Below are positions 35,104 through 44,247 of a stretch of 64,000 nt of DNA, piece after piece. Origin of the DNA: Gottfriedia sp049568075. Its GTDB lineage: Bacteria > Bacillota > Bacilli > Bacillales > Bacillaceae_G. The notes below the pieces were generated by a model that was not told the DNA's origin, searched no databases, and saw nothing but the letters and a program-made list of their open reading frames with translations. A program made the position numbers and the translations under genes. The DNA is taken from assembly GCA_049568075.1 (NCBI GenBank), contig CP144911.1; one strand, given 5' to 3'. How positions within the stretch are numbered: position 1 is the first letter of the stretch; each line of letters starts with the position of its first letter.

Positions 35104-35532
35104 TTGAGAAAGCCATATATATTTTTGATATGCGTAGCAATCCTAGCTTTATGCTTAGGTGGATTTTATTTTGAAAAAATGAAGTATACCAAAACAAAAA
35201 ATGAAATATTAATTGGTTATAACTACACAAAATTCGGGGAAAATGTAATCAAATTTGATCCAGTAAAAGTAGAAAAACAAGAAAAATTAAATCAATTAGA
35301 AGAAATATTTTTATTTAGTAAAAAAATAGAAAAACCAATTGTTGATTTAGCTAAGTATGATGTTCAGTTATCATTCAGAAGTCCAATAGATGAAACAGTT
35401 GAATATAGTTCATTACTTTGGTTCACAAAAAGTGGTGCAATCATAAAAATTAATGGATTTAACGGATATCGAAGTGTTGGTATTGAGAATGCCAAATCAA
35501 TAAAAAATATAATAAATTACATAGAGTTGTAA
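35104..35532 (+). CDS. Membrane-anchored hypothetical protein
   Basis: A 142-residue protein with one N-terminal membrane helix (IFLICVAILALCLGGFYF) and an outer domain of about 110 residues, predicted beta-rich (VQLSFRSPIDETVEYSSLLWFTKSG marks its centre). TTG start at 35104 with GGAGGGG 7 bases upstream. I do not recognise the family. A terminator follows at 35552. Confidence 0.7.
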   Translation: MRKPYIFLICVAILALCLGGFYFEKMKYTKTKNEILIGYNYTKFGENVIKFDPVKVEKQEKLNQLEEIFLFSKKIEKPIVDLAKYDVQLSFRSPIDETVEYSSLLWFTKSGAIIKINGFNGYRSVGIENAKSIKNIINYIEL

Positions 35533-35551
35533 TGATTAAATAATGTTTAGT

Positions 35552-35582
35552 AAATAAGTTGTCATGGCAACTTATTTTTTTA
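35552..35582 (+). terminator. Terminator after membrane-anchored protein
   Basis: AAATAAGTTG (35552-35561) pairs with CAACTTATTT (35568-35577) and continues as TTTT. Confidence 0.8.
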
Positions 35583-35688
35583 TGTTATAAGGAAGAATTA
35601 GTTGAATTTTAAATAGTAGCAGAAAGGATATAATATTGTAGTGGTTTAAAAAGCAAACTTATTAATTAAACTTTAAGTTGGTGATTGA

Positions 35689-36282
35689 ATGTTTCGTTTT
35701 TTTAAATCTAAAAAGAAGGTAAGCTTCAGTGAACAATTATGTGAACTGCAAAAGATTGGTATAGAATTAAATTCAAATTTAAATGAAGAATTAATACTTG
35801 CTGAGTATAGTGAAGAGGAATTTGAGAATGAACCTTACCTACTATTATTAATTGCATTAGGTAGTGAATTGGAGCTAAACGAAAATTATAATAACTGCTC
35901 AAATGAAATATGGTATTTGGATACAGAATGTATTGAGGACACAGGAGATTATGTTCGAATTGCAGAAAGAATTAAAGACTTATCAAAAAATTACTTAGAT
36001 CTTAAAAATATTAAAGATTATGTAGATATTGAAAATCAAGAGGCATCAATTTCTTTTACTTTAGATGAAGAAGAATATTGTTGGAAGTTAGAAGTAAATG
36101 ATGACTGGATCGATGAGAAAATTATTGTAAAGTTTAATGATTTATTAGAAATAAAAAATTCGAATAAGAGAGTTTATATTCTAGATTTAAGAGGACAAGA
36201 TTGTTTAGTTGGTATTTATTCCAAGGAACAAGTAAAGAAGTTAAATAACTTACTCAAAGGATATAAATTTGTATCATTTTAA
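35689..36282 (+). CDS. Acidic hypothetical protein
   Basis: A 197-residue soluble, acidic protein with no signal peptide. The N-terminus is basic (FRFFKSKKK), then comes an acidic helix-rich part (EEELILAEYSEEEFENEPY) and a beta-rich C-terminal part containing YCWKLEVNDDWID and YILDLRGQDCLVGIY. The layout resembles small cytosolic immunity-type or unknown Bacillus proteins, but I cannot assign a family. Confidence 0.65.
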   Translation: MFRFFKSKKKVSFSEQLCELQKIGIELNSNLNEELILAEYSEEEFENEPYLLLLIALGSELELNENYNNCSNEIWYLDTECIEDTGDYVRIAERIKDLSKNYLDLKNIKDYVDIENQEASISFTLDEEEYCWKLEVNDDWIDEKIIVKFNDLLEIKNSNKRVYILDLRGQDCLVGIYSKEQVKKLNNLLKGYKFVSF

Positions 36283-36376
36283 AACAACAAAAACTTAATA
36301 TTTAACTGTTGTGCTAAAGTATTATGGATAAAAGGAAAAAATGTTGAGGGAATGTAAAGAAAGGAAGTGTAAAACG

Positions 36377-37084
36377 ATGGAATTGGAAACGGTTATGCAG
36401 GAGTTAGAAGCACTTGGTAAGGAACGGACCAAAAAGACATACATAAGTAATGGTGCACATGAGCCACTATTTGGGGTGGCAACAGGGGCAATGAAGCCGA
36501 TCGCAAAGAAAATTAAAATGGATCAGCAATTAGCGAATGAATTATATGCTACAGGTAATTACGATGCGATGTATTTTGCGGGGATTATTGCAGAGCCTTT
36601 GAAAATGACTGAAAAAGACTTTGAAAGCTGGATTGATGGAGCATATTTCTATATGCTTTCAGACTATGTGGTTGCTGTTACTTTAGCTGAAGCAGATATT
36701 GCGCAAGAGGTAGCCGATAAATGGATTGCAAGCGGAGATGAACTGAAAATGTCAGCTGGTTGGAGCTGCTACTGTTGGCTTTTAGGGAATCGATCGGATA
36801 TTGAATTTGACGCGCTCAAGATTTCAAATCTGCTTGACAAGGTGAAAGATACAATTCATAAATCTCCTGAACGAACAAAATCTGCAATGAATAATTTTGT
36901 TTATACAGTAGCCATTTCATATTTACCTCAACATGAAAAAGCGGTGGAAACTGCAAAAGCAATTGGACCAGTCGAAATGAAAAAGGAAAAGAAAAAAAGC
37001 ACCATTTTACTTTGCTCAGAAAAAATTCAAAAAGATTTAGATAAAGGATTATTAGGATTTAAACGTAAACATGTAAGGTGTTAA
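36377..37084 (+). CDS. DNA alkylation repair (AlkD-like HEAT-repeat) protein
   Basis: A 235-residue all-helical protein related to the AlkC/AlkD family of HEAT-repeat DNA glycosylases. Landmarks are the N-terminal QELEALGKERTKKTYISNG, then LFGVATGAMKPIAKKI, ATGNYDAMYFAGII and LSDYVVAVTLAEAD, with a Lys-rich C-terminus. The conserved Trp/Asp pocket residues of AlkD cannot be confirmed by eye, so activity is uncertain. ATG 36377 has AAGGAAGTG 9 bases upstream; the ATG at 36341 has no site. Confidence 0.75.
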   Translation: MELETVMQELEALGKERTKKTYISNGAHEPLFGVATGAMKPIAKKIKMDQQLANELYATGNYDAMYFAGIIAEPLKMTEKDFESWIDGAYFYMLSDYVVAVTLAEADIAQEVADKWIASGDELKMSAGWSCYCWLLGNRSDIEFDALKISNLLDKVKDTIHKSPERTKSAMNNFVYTVAISYLPQHEKAVETAKAIGPVEMKKEKKKSTILLCSEKIQKDLDKGLLGFKRKHVRC

Positions 37085-37097
37085 AATCGTCAAAAGA

Positions 37098-37136
37098 AAA
37101 AGCTGAATCATTTTTTCGATTCAGCTATTTCTTTAA
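37098..37136 (+). terminator. Bidirectional terminator
   Basis: AGCTGAATC (37101-37109) pairs with GATTCAGCT (37118-37126), flanked by A and T runs. It separates the AlkD-like gene from the convergent permease. Confidence 0.75.
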
Positions 37137-38530
37137 TCTTGATATAACTTTTTTCTATTTTTGAAAATAAAAAAGTAGCTTAAGAAGATAATGAGAATTA
37201 AACCTAAACTAATAAAGACTCCCATTCTTTGAGTTGCGTGAACTAATCCACCTGAGACCCCCACTAGTATTAATAGAATGCCTAAGTAAGAAGTGAAAGG
37301 ATAACCGAACATTTTAAAATGATTATTATGATTTCTTTCTTTTCTTAGTTTAATTTGTGATGATAAGATTGTTGTCCAATTCAAAATCATCATAACGCCT
37401 GCTGCAGTTGTTATATATTCATATATTTTTCCAGGAAGAATAAAAGATAATATTAAAGAAATAGCTACTGCAAACCCCGTTAGAATTAATGCCTTTAAAG
37501 CAGTTCCTCGTTTGTCCCTGTTAGCTATTCTTCTAGGTGCCTCACCATCTTCCGCTAATGAAACCATAATGTTAGTAACTGAAAAAAGAGATCCCACCAT
37601 CGTTGATAAAGCAGCACTAATAATAATTAAGTTGAAAAAGGAATCGATATAAGGAAAATGAAAAACCGATAAAGCTGAAACGAAAGGACTTTTTGATGCG
37701 TTAATTTTTGACCAAGGTACCATCATTAATACAAAGAAAATAGATGAAATATACACAGCAACTAGTGCAATGAGCATTCCGATTCCCGCTTTTGGAATTT
37801 CTTCTCTATTTTTCAATTCAGATGAAGCGATCCCAATTATTTCTATACCTCCAAATGAGAAAAATACAAAGATTAAAGCCGACCACATTCCTTTCATTCC
37901 GGTTGCTAAAAATGGGTGAATGCTGTTTAATCCTTTTAATGAATTAGTTTCTGGGGTAATAATTTGTGCTATTAATAATATCCCAAATAAAATAAAGATA
38001 ACTAAAGTAGATAATTTTATTATGGCGAAAATCGATTCTATTTTCCCAAAATTTTTGACTCCTAAAAGATTAATAGCAAATGCAATAATGACAAAGAAAA
38101 CTGTAAAAATCCAAAGAGGAACATTCGGGAACCAAAATTTAGCAAAGGTTCCAAGTGCCACAGCTTCACTGGAGATTATAAATACACCAGATAACCAATA
38201 CATCCAACCAGATACAAATCCCATCGAGTTGCCAAATGCTTTTTTCGCATACGTTCTAAAAGAGCCTGGCTCAGGATCTGCTACTGTCATTTCCGCAAGT
38301 GCACTAAATACAAAAAAGGCGGTGATTCCCCCAACTATGTAATTTAACAATATTGCTGGACCTGCTATTTGGATCGATAAACCAGTACCTAAAAAGAAAC
38401 CTGCCCCTATGATCGAACCAATTCCAATCAAAGAAAGCTGCCACCAAGAAAGTTTAGATGTTTTTCCTTTTTCAAGATTAGCTCTTTTTTTGTCAAGTAC
38501 TGCCTGTTTTATCGAATGATTATTACCCAT
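37133..38530 (-). CDS. APC family amino acid permease
   Basis: A 465-residue transporter with 12 helices. The signature of helix 1 is SLIGIGSIIGAGFFLGTGL and helix 6 contains FFSFGGIEIIGIASSE (Gly/Glu substrate helix). It resembles the AAT subgroup (YbxG/AapA-like) of Bacillus permeases. The gene stands alone, so the substrate cannot be inferred. A plus-strand ORF across it is a shadow. Confidence 0.88.
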   Translation of the reverse strand: MGNNHSIKQAVLDKKRANLEKGKTSKLSWWQLSLIGIGSIIGAGFFLGTGLSIQIAGPAILLNYIVGGITAFFVFSALAEMTVADPEPGSFRTYAKKAFGNSMGFVSGWMYWLSGVFIISSEAVALGTFAKFWFPNVPLWIFTVFFVIIAFAINLLGVKNFGKIESIFAIIKLSTLVIFILFGILLIAQIITPETNSLKGLNSIHPFLATGMKGMWSALIFVFFSFGGIEIIGIASSELKNREEIPKAGIGMLIALVAVYISSIFFVLMMVPWSKINASKSPFVSALSVFHFPYIDSFFNLIIISAALSTMVGSLFSVTNIMVSLAEDGEAPRRIANRDKRGTALKALILTGFAVAISLILSFILPGKIYEYITTAAGVMMILNWTTILSSQIKLRKERNHNNHFKMFGYPFTSYLGILLILVGVSGGLVHATQRMGVFISLGLILIIFLSYFFIFKNRKKLYQD

Positions 38531-38686
38531 TTAAAAGATCTCCTTACTATTTAAATCAATACTAGTTATACATTCCCCATTTGTATAAATTTAAAACGGT
38601 TATTTTAGAATTATTTATAAATACTTAGAATGTCAGTGTAAATCTATTTTTGGTTAGAAATCTGTATCTATTTATATAGTTAAATA

Positions 38687-38718
38687 AAAATGAGAGCCGA
38701 ACGTCGGCTCTCATTTTA
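38687..38718 (-). terminator. Terminator of glycosyltransferase pseudogene
   Basis: AAAATGAGAGCCGA and TCGGCTCTCATTTT form a strong stem with an ACG loop. On the minus strand it runs into TATTTAAC after the broken glycosyltransferase gene. Confidence 0.8.
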
Positions 38719-38762
38719 CTCTTAAGAAGACTAGTTAGGAAAGATTTGAAGATGAAAAGGTT

Positions 38763-39888
38763 TTACTTAGTATTTATATAAAATTGGAAAATCTCATTAA
38801 CTGCTTGGCGATAGCCACCCGCTTCTTGAAATGATTTCTTTATGCTGCCGATTGCTTTATTGTAAGACGAGTTATTATTTAACACATTTTCAGCGGCTTC
38901 ACGTAGTTGAATTGGTGTTAAATTTTGTACTTGTAATTGCAAACCTGCACCAATCTTGGCTATTTGCTCTGCAATGATTGGCTGATCAGCGCTCTGAGGG
39001 ATTACGATTAATGGAACTCCATAATAGAGACCCTCACTTGTACTATTCATTCCACCATGAGTAATAAATAATTTAGTAAATTTTAGTACTTCGGTCTGTG
39101 GAACATAATGTTTTCAATAAAGTTTGAAGGAATAATCCCTAAATCATCTAGATTGGTATGTTTACCAATCGACATTACAACTGAGTGTTCACTATTTCCA
39201 AATGCTTCAAAACTTAACTTATAAAAATCAATTGAGCGGTTAAAAACAGTTCCAAGCGAAATATAGATAGGACTTTTACTTTTAATGGTAGAAAGGTCAA
39301 AGGGATCTTGTTGTATTCGTGAACCGATTGATGGGCCAACAAATTTGTATTTATGATTAAAGGCTTCTCCATCAGGTTGAAAGGCTCTAGTTGTATATAC
39401 GATTGTTAATGGGGCAGGATTACAAAAAACTTCATAATTTGAATTAATCTCTACACTATATTTTTGCTTAATATGACAGTTTCTTAAATTCTTCATTAAT
39501 CGGTTTAATGATCTCTTCAGGAATATTCATTGACTGCTTTTCCAACATTTTATCAAATGTTTCTTTTGTCTCTGCAAAAGAAGTACAAGAACTGATTGCT
39601 GGAAGATTAAGAATTTGAGCAATTAAACGTCCACAACCAAACATAGAATCGTGTATGATGTATCGAAATGCTCTCCCTTAATTTGTTCAAGAACACTAGG
39701 TATTACGATTTCTGCTGTATGTACCCAGTCTTTTCAATTCGATCTCGAAAAGACTCTATCGAAAAGTAGACAACCTCTTCACCTCGTGAAATAAGCTCTT
39801 CTACAACTGCAATCGTAGGATTGATATGCCCTTCTGAGCCTCCATTAATAAATAAAACACACGCCATTCCAAACACTCCTTGGTTCAA
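38763..39888 (-). pseudogene. Macrolide-type UDP-glycosyltransferase, frameshifted
   Basis: Three pieces in order and in different frames together make one UGT-like glycosyltransferase (YjiC/YojK type, about 390 residues). The N-terminal piece (39703-39888) has LFINGGSEGHINPTIAVVEE. The middle (39083-39496) has KFVGPSIGSRIQ and the nucleotide-binding PIYISLGTVFN. The C-terminal piece (38763-39050) has NSTSEGLYYGVPLIVIPQSADQP, the sugar-nucleotide signature. The link between pieces is broken near 39050-39100 and again between 39496 and 39703. The enzyme would transfer sugar to macrolides or similar acceptors, but it is dead as read. A sequencing error seems unlikely because of several breaks. 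Confidence 0.85.
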
Positions 39889-39980
39889 TTTATCCCTATT
39901 TAAAAGAAAAATGAATAAGCTTAACTAAATAACATTGTATAATGTGAAAGTAAAAAATAAAAATAATAGAGGTGATTTAC

Positions 39981-40514
39981 GTGAAGGAACAATTAATTAA
40001 ATTAACAAATACAGAAGACCTCGTTGAAATTTATAATGATTTAGGGGATGTTGATGTATGTGCTGTTGCAAAGGTTCTTTATGTATCAGATGACTATGTA
40101 ATATTAGCTAATATTACTCCAACTGGAATGTACGATGGCTTTTCATTAATAAAAACAGACTCTATTTTTCAAATAAATGTAGATTCTCGCTATCTACGAA
40201 AAATAAAAAAACTGTATATAACTAAGAAACAAACTCATATGAAATTTGAAATGGAAAATGATAATTTAATGGAGGGCATTCTTGATTTTGCTTATCAAAA
40301 TAAATTTTTAATTTTAGTAGAACTATTGGAAAGTGCTAATGTGCAAGGTAACATTAAACGTAAAGAAGACCATATCCTTGTTTTATCGATCATAAACCAA
40401 TACGGTGAATACGATGGAGAATCAATTTTTAAGGTAGAAGATATAACCTCAATGCATATAGATGATGAAGAAAGAAATTGTATAAAATTACTAGATTTTG
40501 AGAAAAGGGAATAA
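39981..40514 (+). CDS. Hypothetical protein with two repeated halves
   Basis: A 177-residue soluble protein. Two halves show similar beta patterns: VCAVAKVLYVSDDYVILANI and LMEGILDFAYQNKFLILVEL, each followed by a segment ending in a YDG motif (GMYDGFSLI, GEYDGESIF). It looks like an Lsm/SH3-like duplicated barrel, but the family is unrecognised. The GTG at 39981 is 6 bases after GAGGTG. It overlaps nothing and is followed by a small membrane protein gene. Confidence 0.65.
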   Translation: MKEQLIKLTNTEDLVEIYNDLGDVDVCAVAKVLYVSDDYVILANITPTGMYDGFSLIKTDSIFQINVDSRYLRKIKKLYITKKQTHMKFEMENDNLMEGILDFAYQNKFLILVELLESANVQGNIKRKEDHILVLSIINQYGEYDGESIFKVEDITSMHIDDEERNCIKLLDFEKRE

Positions 40515-40560
40515 AGATAGATTATTAGTTTGTAGTTTGACTTTTATAGGAAGTGAAAAG

Positions 40561-40995
40561 ATGTTTACATATTATTCAATACTCATAGTAGGATTGTTTT
40601 TGTTATTAGGAGCAGTTTTTATCTTTATGCCAATGTATCTAGATCGAGTATATTCATTGGTAAATATAAGTAAAAGCATTGGATGTTTATTACTTGGTGC
40701 TTTACTTTTAGCGTTTACTCTTCCAAGTCTTAAATATGTTGTGTTTAAGCAATATGATGTTGTAAGCGGAAGATGTGTTATAGATATTGATAGCTCAAGC
40801 CGTACTTCTGAAGCAGTCTTTGATATGCAGAATACAGATGAAATATTTACTTTCAGAAATATTCCTAAACTGGATGCTTATGGGACATCAGTTCCATATT
40901 ATTGTAAGGTGACAGTTACAAAAGATCATAATTTTGAAGTAAGTTACAAAATATATGATAGCAAAACAAGAAAATTAATTTTGGCAAGTGAATAG
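40561..40995 (+). CDS. Small membrane protein, unknown
   Basis: A 144-residue protein with two N-terminal membrane helices (YYSILIVGLFLLLGAVFIFM and SIGCLLLGALLLAFTLP), followed by an outer domain with CVIDIDSSSRTSEAVFDMQ. The ATG at 40561 has AGGAAGTG 6 bases upstream. The frame could start earlier at 40498 but has no site. No family is recognised. Confidence 0.6.
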   Translation: MFTYYSILIVGLFLLLGAVFIFMPMYLDRVYSLVNISKSIGCLLLGALLLAFTLPSLKYVVFKQYDVVSGRCVIDIDSSSRTSEAVFDMQNTDEIFTFRNIPKLDAYGTSVPYYCKVTVTKDHNFEVSYKIYDSKTRKLILASE

Positions 40996-41317
40996 TTAAT
41001 TAAAACTACTAATCTAGTAAAAAACTCTATTAACATTAAAACCTTAAGGGAGCTACTTATGAAATAAACTATATTGCTATGGCTTAAGTGTATATTCTAG
41101 AATTGACTGATTTATTAACAAGCTTCAGAGATTTTATACTACTTGGGAAAGAGTGTTCAAAAAAGTTAAAGGTAATTGTGTGTTTATTTTTGACTTTAAA
41201 TTAAATAATAAAAACTGGTTTCTTATTGTAATTGGAATTATATATCCTATTTATAGTCGTGTTGTAAATTATTTTAAACTTGAATTTGAAGATGAAAAAA
41301 ATATTGTATGACTACAA

Positions 41318-41348
41318 CAAAAGGCTGCTTTTAGGTAGTCTTTTTTAA
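41318..41348 (+). terminator. Orphan terminator
   Basis: AAAGGCTGC pairs with GGTAGTCTTT (with G-U pairs) and is followed by a T run. Confidence 0.55.
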
Positions 41349-41512
41349 ATGGAAACAAGTATTTACACTAAAAAAATCGTTAATAAATTTTACAAGAAAT
41401 AACGCTATTTCATTATATATAACACCTCAAATTACACAAAGTGCAATCTATACGGTATTTATTGCAACTACAATTTAATATTGGTGATTTAATTACAATT
41501 AGATATCTTATT

Positions 41513-41549
41513 AAGGTTCTTCTTTCAGTAGAAGACCTTTTTTTATCCT
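41513..41549 (+). terminator. Orphan terminator
   Basis: AAGGTTCTTC pairs with GAAGACCTT (one bulge), followed by TTTTTTTA. Confidence 0.65.
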
Positions 41550-41650
41550 AATATACTACTTAAAACAATTGTAAATTTAGATTTTAAATTTATCCTAATT
41601 AATACATAGTAGTGTATTATACAAATATAAATTGATGATTCGTAAGGAAA

Positions 41651-41868
41651 ATGACCCTACTAGATAAAGAAGAAATTTTATACTCATTTAGGAATTGTTT
41701 TGCCACATCAACACTATTATGAATCTCTTAATCAAATTGAATCTAGTTTTGTTCAAGTGATAGAAGCTATTAATAAAAGTTTAAATTCATCTACACTAAT
41801 GGTGCATAACGGAAATTCATTAAGTTAATGGACTATTTAGTTAATTGGTTAAAAGTAAATAAAGCTAA
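41651..41868 (+). pseudogene. Fragment of an unknown gene
   Basis: ATG at about 41651 reads MTLLDKEEILYSFRNCF and then goes out of frame. The next frame reads PHQHYYESLNQIESSFVQ and continues through a LNSSTLMVHNGNSLS segment to a stop. A further short frame (MDYLVNWLKVNKAKI) follows. Together they look like a broken small gene. No family recognised. Confidence 0.35.
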
Positions 41869-41907
41869 AATATAGTGATTTTTAAAGTAAAAAGATTACT
41901 AGAATAT

Positions 41908-41940
41908 AAAAAAATAGAGGAAGATCCTCTATTAAAAGTC
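41908..41940 (-). terminator. Terminator of L,D-transpeptidase gene
   Basis: On the minus strand AATAGAGGA pairs with TCCTCTATT and runs into TTTTTTATA, just behind the transpeptidase stop. Confidence 0.85.
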
Positions 41941-41944
41941 GAAC

Positions 41945-42703
41945 TTATAAACCGCCAAGCGCTTTAATCGTAGCAGGTCCTACAATTCCGTCTACTTTTA
42001 AATGCCGGTCTTTTTGAAATTTTCGCACGGCTTGGTCTGTATTGTTTCCAAATATACCATCGATACCTTTTGTACTATACCCAAGTGCTGTAAGCTTTTG
42101 TTGAAGCTTTTTAACTGTAGCTCCACGATTTCCCTTTTTTAACACAGTTCCAGTTGGGATAACAGCATTTGAACCACCACTACTACTTGTTACTTTGTAT
42201 CCATTTGCATTTGCTATTGAGTCAAATGATTTACTTGAAGTTATAATGACGACAGGAGTGCTCAATTTTACTTTATCAAAAAGCCATTCTACTTCATTAT
42301 CATACATTCTAACACAGCCATGACTAACGTATTTTCCAATCGAACTTGGGTTATTGTTACCGTGGATGGCATATGTAGTTCCCCATGTACCACGAGCATT
42401 TAATCCAAGCCAACGGTTTCCGAGTGGATTTCTAGGATCCCCGCCAGGAATATGACCTGTATAGTAAGGTCTATTCACAATCTTATTTACAATTTTAAAC
42501 TTACCTTCTGGCGTCAGAGTTGGACTTTTACCAGTGGCTACTTTAAAAACTTTGTAGAGTTTTCCATTTTCATAATAAGCCAGTTGATTTGTTGACTTAT
42601 TAATTATTATGAATTGAGATGTAGCTGCCTGGCTAGGTTTAATACCGATTCCCACAAACATAAGACAGGTTAAAATTAAAACAGCAAGCCATTTTCTAAT
42701 CAA
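41945..42703 (-). CDS. L,D-transpeptidase (YkuD) with peptidoglycan-binding domain
   Basis: A secreted 252-residue cell-wall enzyme that makes or exchanges 3-3 crosslinks in peptidoglycan. The signal peptide (MIRKWLAVLILTCLMFVGIG, cleaved near SQAA) precedes a YkuD domain with ATGKSPTLTPEGKFKIVNK, YAIHGNNNPSSIG and the catalytic SHGCVRMYDNEVEWLF (Cys nucleophile). The C-terminal 60 residues are a PG_binding_1 domain (VKKLQQKLTALGYSTKGIDG and DQAVRKFQKDRHLKVDGIV). It stands alone. Domain order (YkuD first, PG binding last) is one of the usual ones in Bacillus. Confidence 0.92.
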   Translation of the reverse strand: MIRKWLAVLILTCLMFVGIGIKPSQAATSQFIIINKSTNQLAYYENGKLYKVFKVATGKSPTLTPEGKFKIVNKIVNRPYYTGHIPGGDPRNPLGNRWLGLNARGTWGTTYAIHGNNNPSSIGKYVSHGCVRMYDNEVEWLFDKVKLSTPVVIITSSKSFDSIANANGYKVTSSSGGSNAVIPTGTVLKKGNRGATVKKLQQKLTALGYSTKGIDGIFGNNTDQAVRKFQKDRHLKVDGIVGPATIKALGGL

Positions 42704-42935
42704 TACCGTCCCTCCCGAATCATTTTTTTCAAAGTCTTAATCAATTAATCCTATGATTGTAGAAGTTGTCCATTTGTCATTTTTTTCAAATATGCTTAAA
42801 ATAACTAAAGAAGATGACATTTGTAATGAATTTTCATAGTTCTTTTGGTTTGTATTATTAGGTGGGAAAATCGTAATGTAATACTAATGGCTCGAAAAGG
42901 GGAAATGGTATATATAAAGAAGTGGAGGTGAAAAG

Positions 42936-43013
42936 ATGAAAATTAATAATTATATGCTCCAACTATCATTACTAATCATCATTATTTTGGTGGGACTTTT
43001 ATCATTCATTTAA
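42936..43013 (+). CDS. 25-residue membrane micro-ORF
   Basis: A very short ORF with a single hydrophobic helix (MLQLSLLIIIILVGLLSFI). The site AGTGGAGGTGAAAAG is unusually strong for chance. Its stop TAA overlaps the ATG of the next micro-ORF (TAATG), suggesting translational coupling. Confidence 0.5.
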   Translation: MKINNYMLQLSLLIIIILVGLLSFI

Positions 43014-43117
43014 TGAAAACGGGTGAATTTTTATTAGATCAAATTATTGGATTTTCAGTCGGGATCTTAATCCTATTCTTTACTTTAATTTGGAGAAAAT
43101 CTAGCAAACTTTCATAA
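43013..43117 (+). CDS. 34-residue membrane micro-ORF
   Basis: A second short ORF begins at the last base of the previous one. It encodes MKTGEFLLDQIIGFSVGILI followed by a LFFTLIW helix and a basic tail (RKSSKLS), a single-pass membrane peptide with a cytoplasmic basic end by the positive-inside rule. No separate ribosome site, so it depends on coupling. Not in known families that I recognise. Confidence 0.45.
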   Translation: MKTGEFLLDQIIGFSVGILILFFTLIWRKSSKLS

Positions 43118-43288
43118 GTCTTAAAATTTGAGAAATCTAATATAACAAATTTCGCATTATATAGTAGAATGAATATAAGTTTAAGAAATTAATTGTGTTC
43201 TTGGATTGTAAAAGAAATTAGACTCAATATTTAAGAATAAAAGTTAAATATAATAGTCTTTCAAGTATTTAGTTAAGGAGGAACGATT

Positions 43289-44161
43289 TTGTTTAAACGT
43301 ATTTCTTTCTTTATTTTTGTTAATATTTTAGTGTTAATTACAATTACAACAATCACAACATTATTAGGCGTACCACGTTATATTGGTAATGGGGGATATT
43401 GGGCACTGCTTGCATTTAGTGTTATTGCAGGTTTTAGTGGAGCGATTATTTCATTATTATTCTCTCGTATAATGGCCAAATGGGTAATGGGTGTTAAATT
43501 AATTGATCCTCGCTCTTCACAAATTGATCGTTTAAATTTTGTACTAGAAGAGACTTATCGTTTAGCAAAACTTGCTGGTTTAAAGAAGATGCCACAGGTG
43601 GGCGTATATGATTCAGTTGAGGTTAATGCTTTTGCTACAGGACCTAGTAAAAGACGATCTTTAGTAGCTGTTTCTAGTGGAATGATTGAGACAATGGATC
43701 GTCCTGCGATTAGTGGTGTTTTAGCACACGAAATTGCTCATATAAAAAATGGAGATATGGTTACTACAACTTTATTACAAGGTATAATTAACACTTTTGT
43801 CATTTTCTTCTCCCGTTTAGTTGCAAAAATTGTTTCAAATTTTGTAAGAGAAGAGTTATCTTATGTAGTTTATTTTCTTTGTTCAGTAGTATTTGAGATT
43901 GTATTTAGTATTTTAAGTAGTCCAATTATTTTCTGGCATTCAAGAAAAAGAGAGTTTAAGGCAGACAGGTATGCGGCAGAACTTGGTGGAAAAGATAACA
44001 TGATTCATGCTTTAGAATCATTAAGTCGAAATATTAGATTAGTTGATGATCGTCAAAAATCGATTGCTGCTTTTAAAATTAGCGGAAAAGAGAAATTCGC
44101 AAGATTATTCTCAACGCATCCACCATTAGAAAAACGAATCGAGCGTTTAAAATCATTATAA
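43289..44161 (+). CDS. htpX: Membrane zinc metalloprotease HtpX
   Basis: A 290-residue M48 membrane protease that degrades misfolded membrane proteins. Helices 1-2 are N-terminal; the zinc motif HEIAH is in GVLAHEIAHIKNGDMVTT, followed by two more helices, and the third ligand Glu is in REFKADRYAAELGGKD. The TTG at 43289 has AAGGAGG 7 bases upstream. It is a single gene. Confidence 0.95.
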   Translation: MFKRISFFIFVNILVLITITTITTLLGVPRYIGNGGYWALLAFSVIAGFSGAIISLLFSRIMAKWVMGVKLIDPRSSQIDRLNFVLEETYRLAKLAGLKKMPQVGVYDSVEVNAFATGPSKRRSLVAVSSGMIETMDRPAISGVLAHEIAHIKNGDMVTTTLLQGIINTFVIFFSRLVAKIVSNFVREELSYVVYFLCSVVFEIVFSILSSPIIFWHSRKREFKADRYAAELGGKDNMIHALESLSRNIRLVDDRQKSIAAFKISGKEKFARLFSTHPPLEKRIERLKSL

Positions 44162-44247
44162 AAGGCCTTTTTTTACATGAAATTGAAAGAAGGATTTCAT
44201 TTAGTTTTAGGGAATATAGATACTAAAAAGATGAGGTGTACTTTAAT

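Larger units (their letters stand above)
40996..41650 (+). other. Decayed intergenic stretch with gene fragments
   Basis: No intact gene. A 43-codon open run at 41180-41311 (KNWFLIVIGIIYPIYSR) resembles the transmembrane segment of a YcxB-like protein. Hairpins with T tails occur at 41318-41348 and 41513-41547 and look like old terminators. The number of terminators in so little sequence suggests lost genes. Confidence 0.4.

Noticed and set aside
37920..38342. 140-codon plus-strand ORF inside the APC permease gene
   Set aside because: Opposite-strand shadow of a confident permease.
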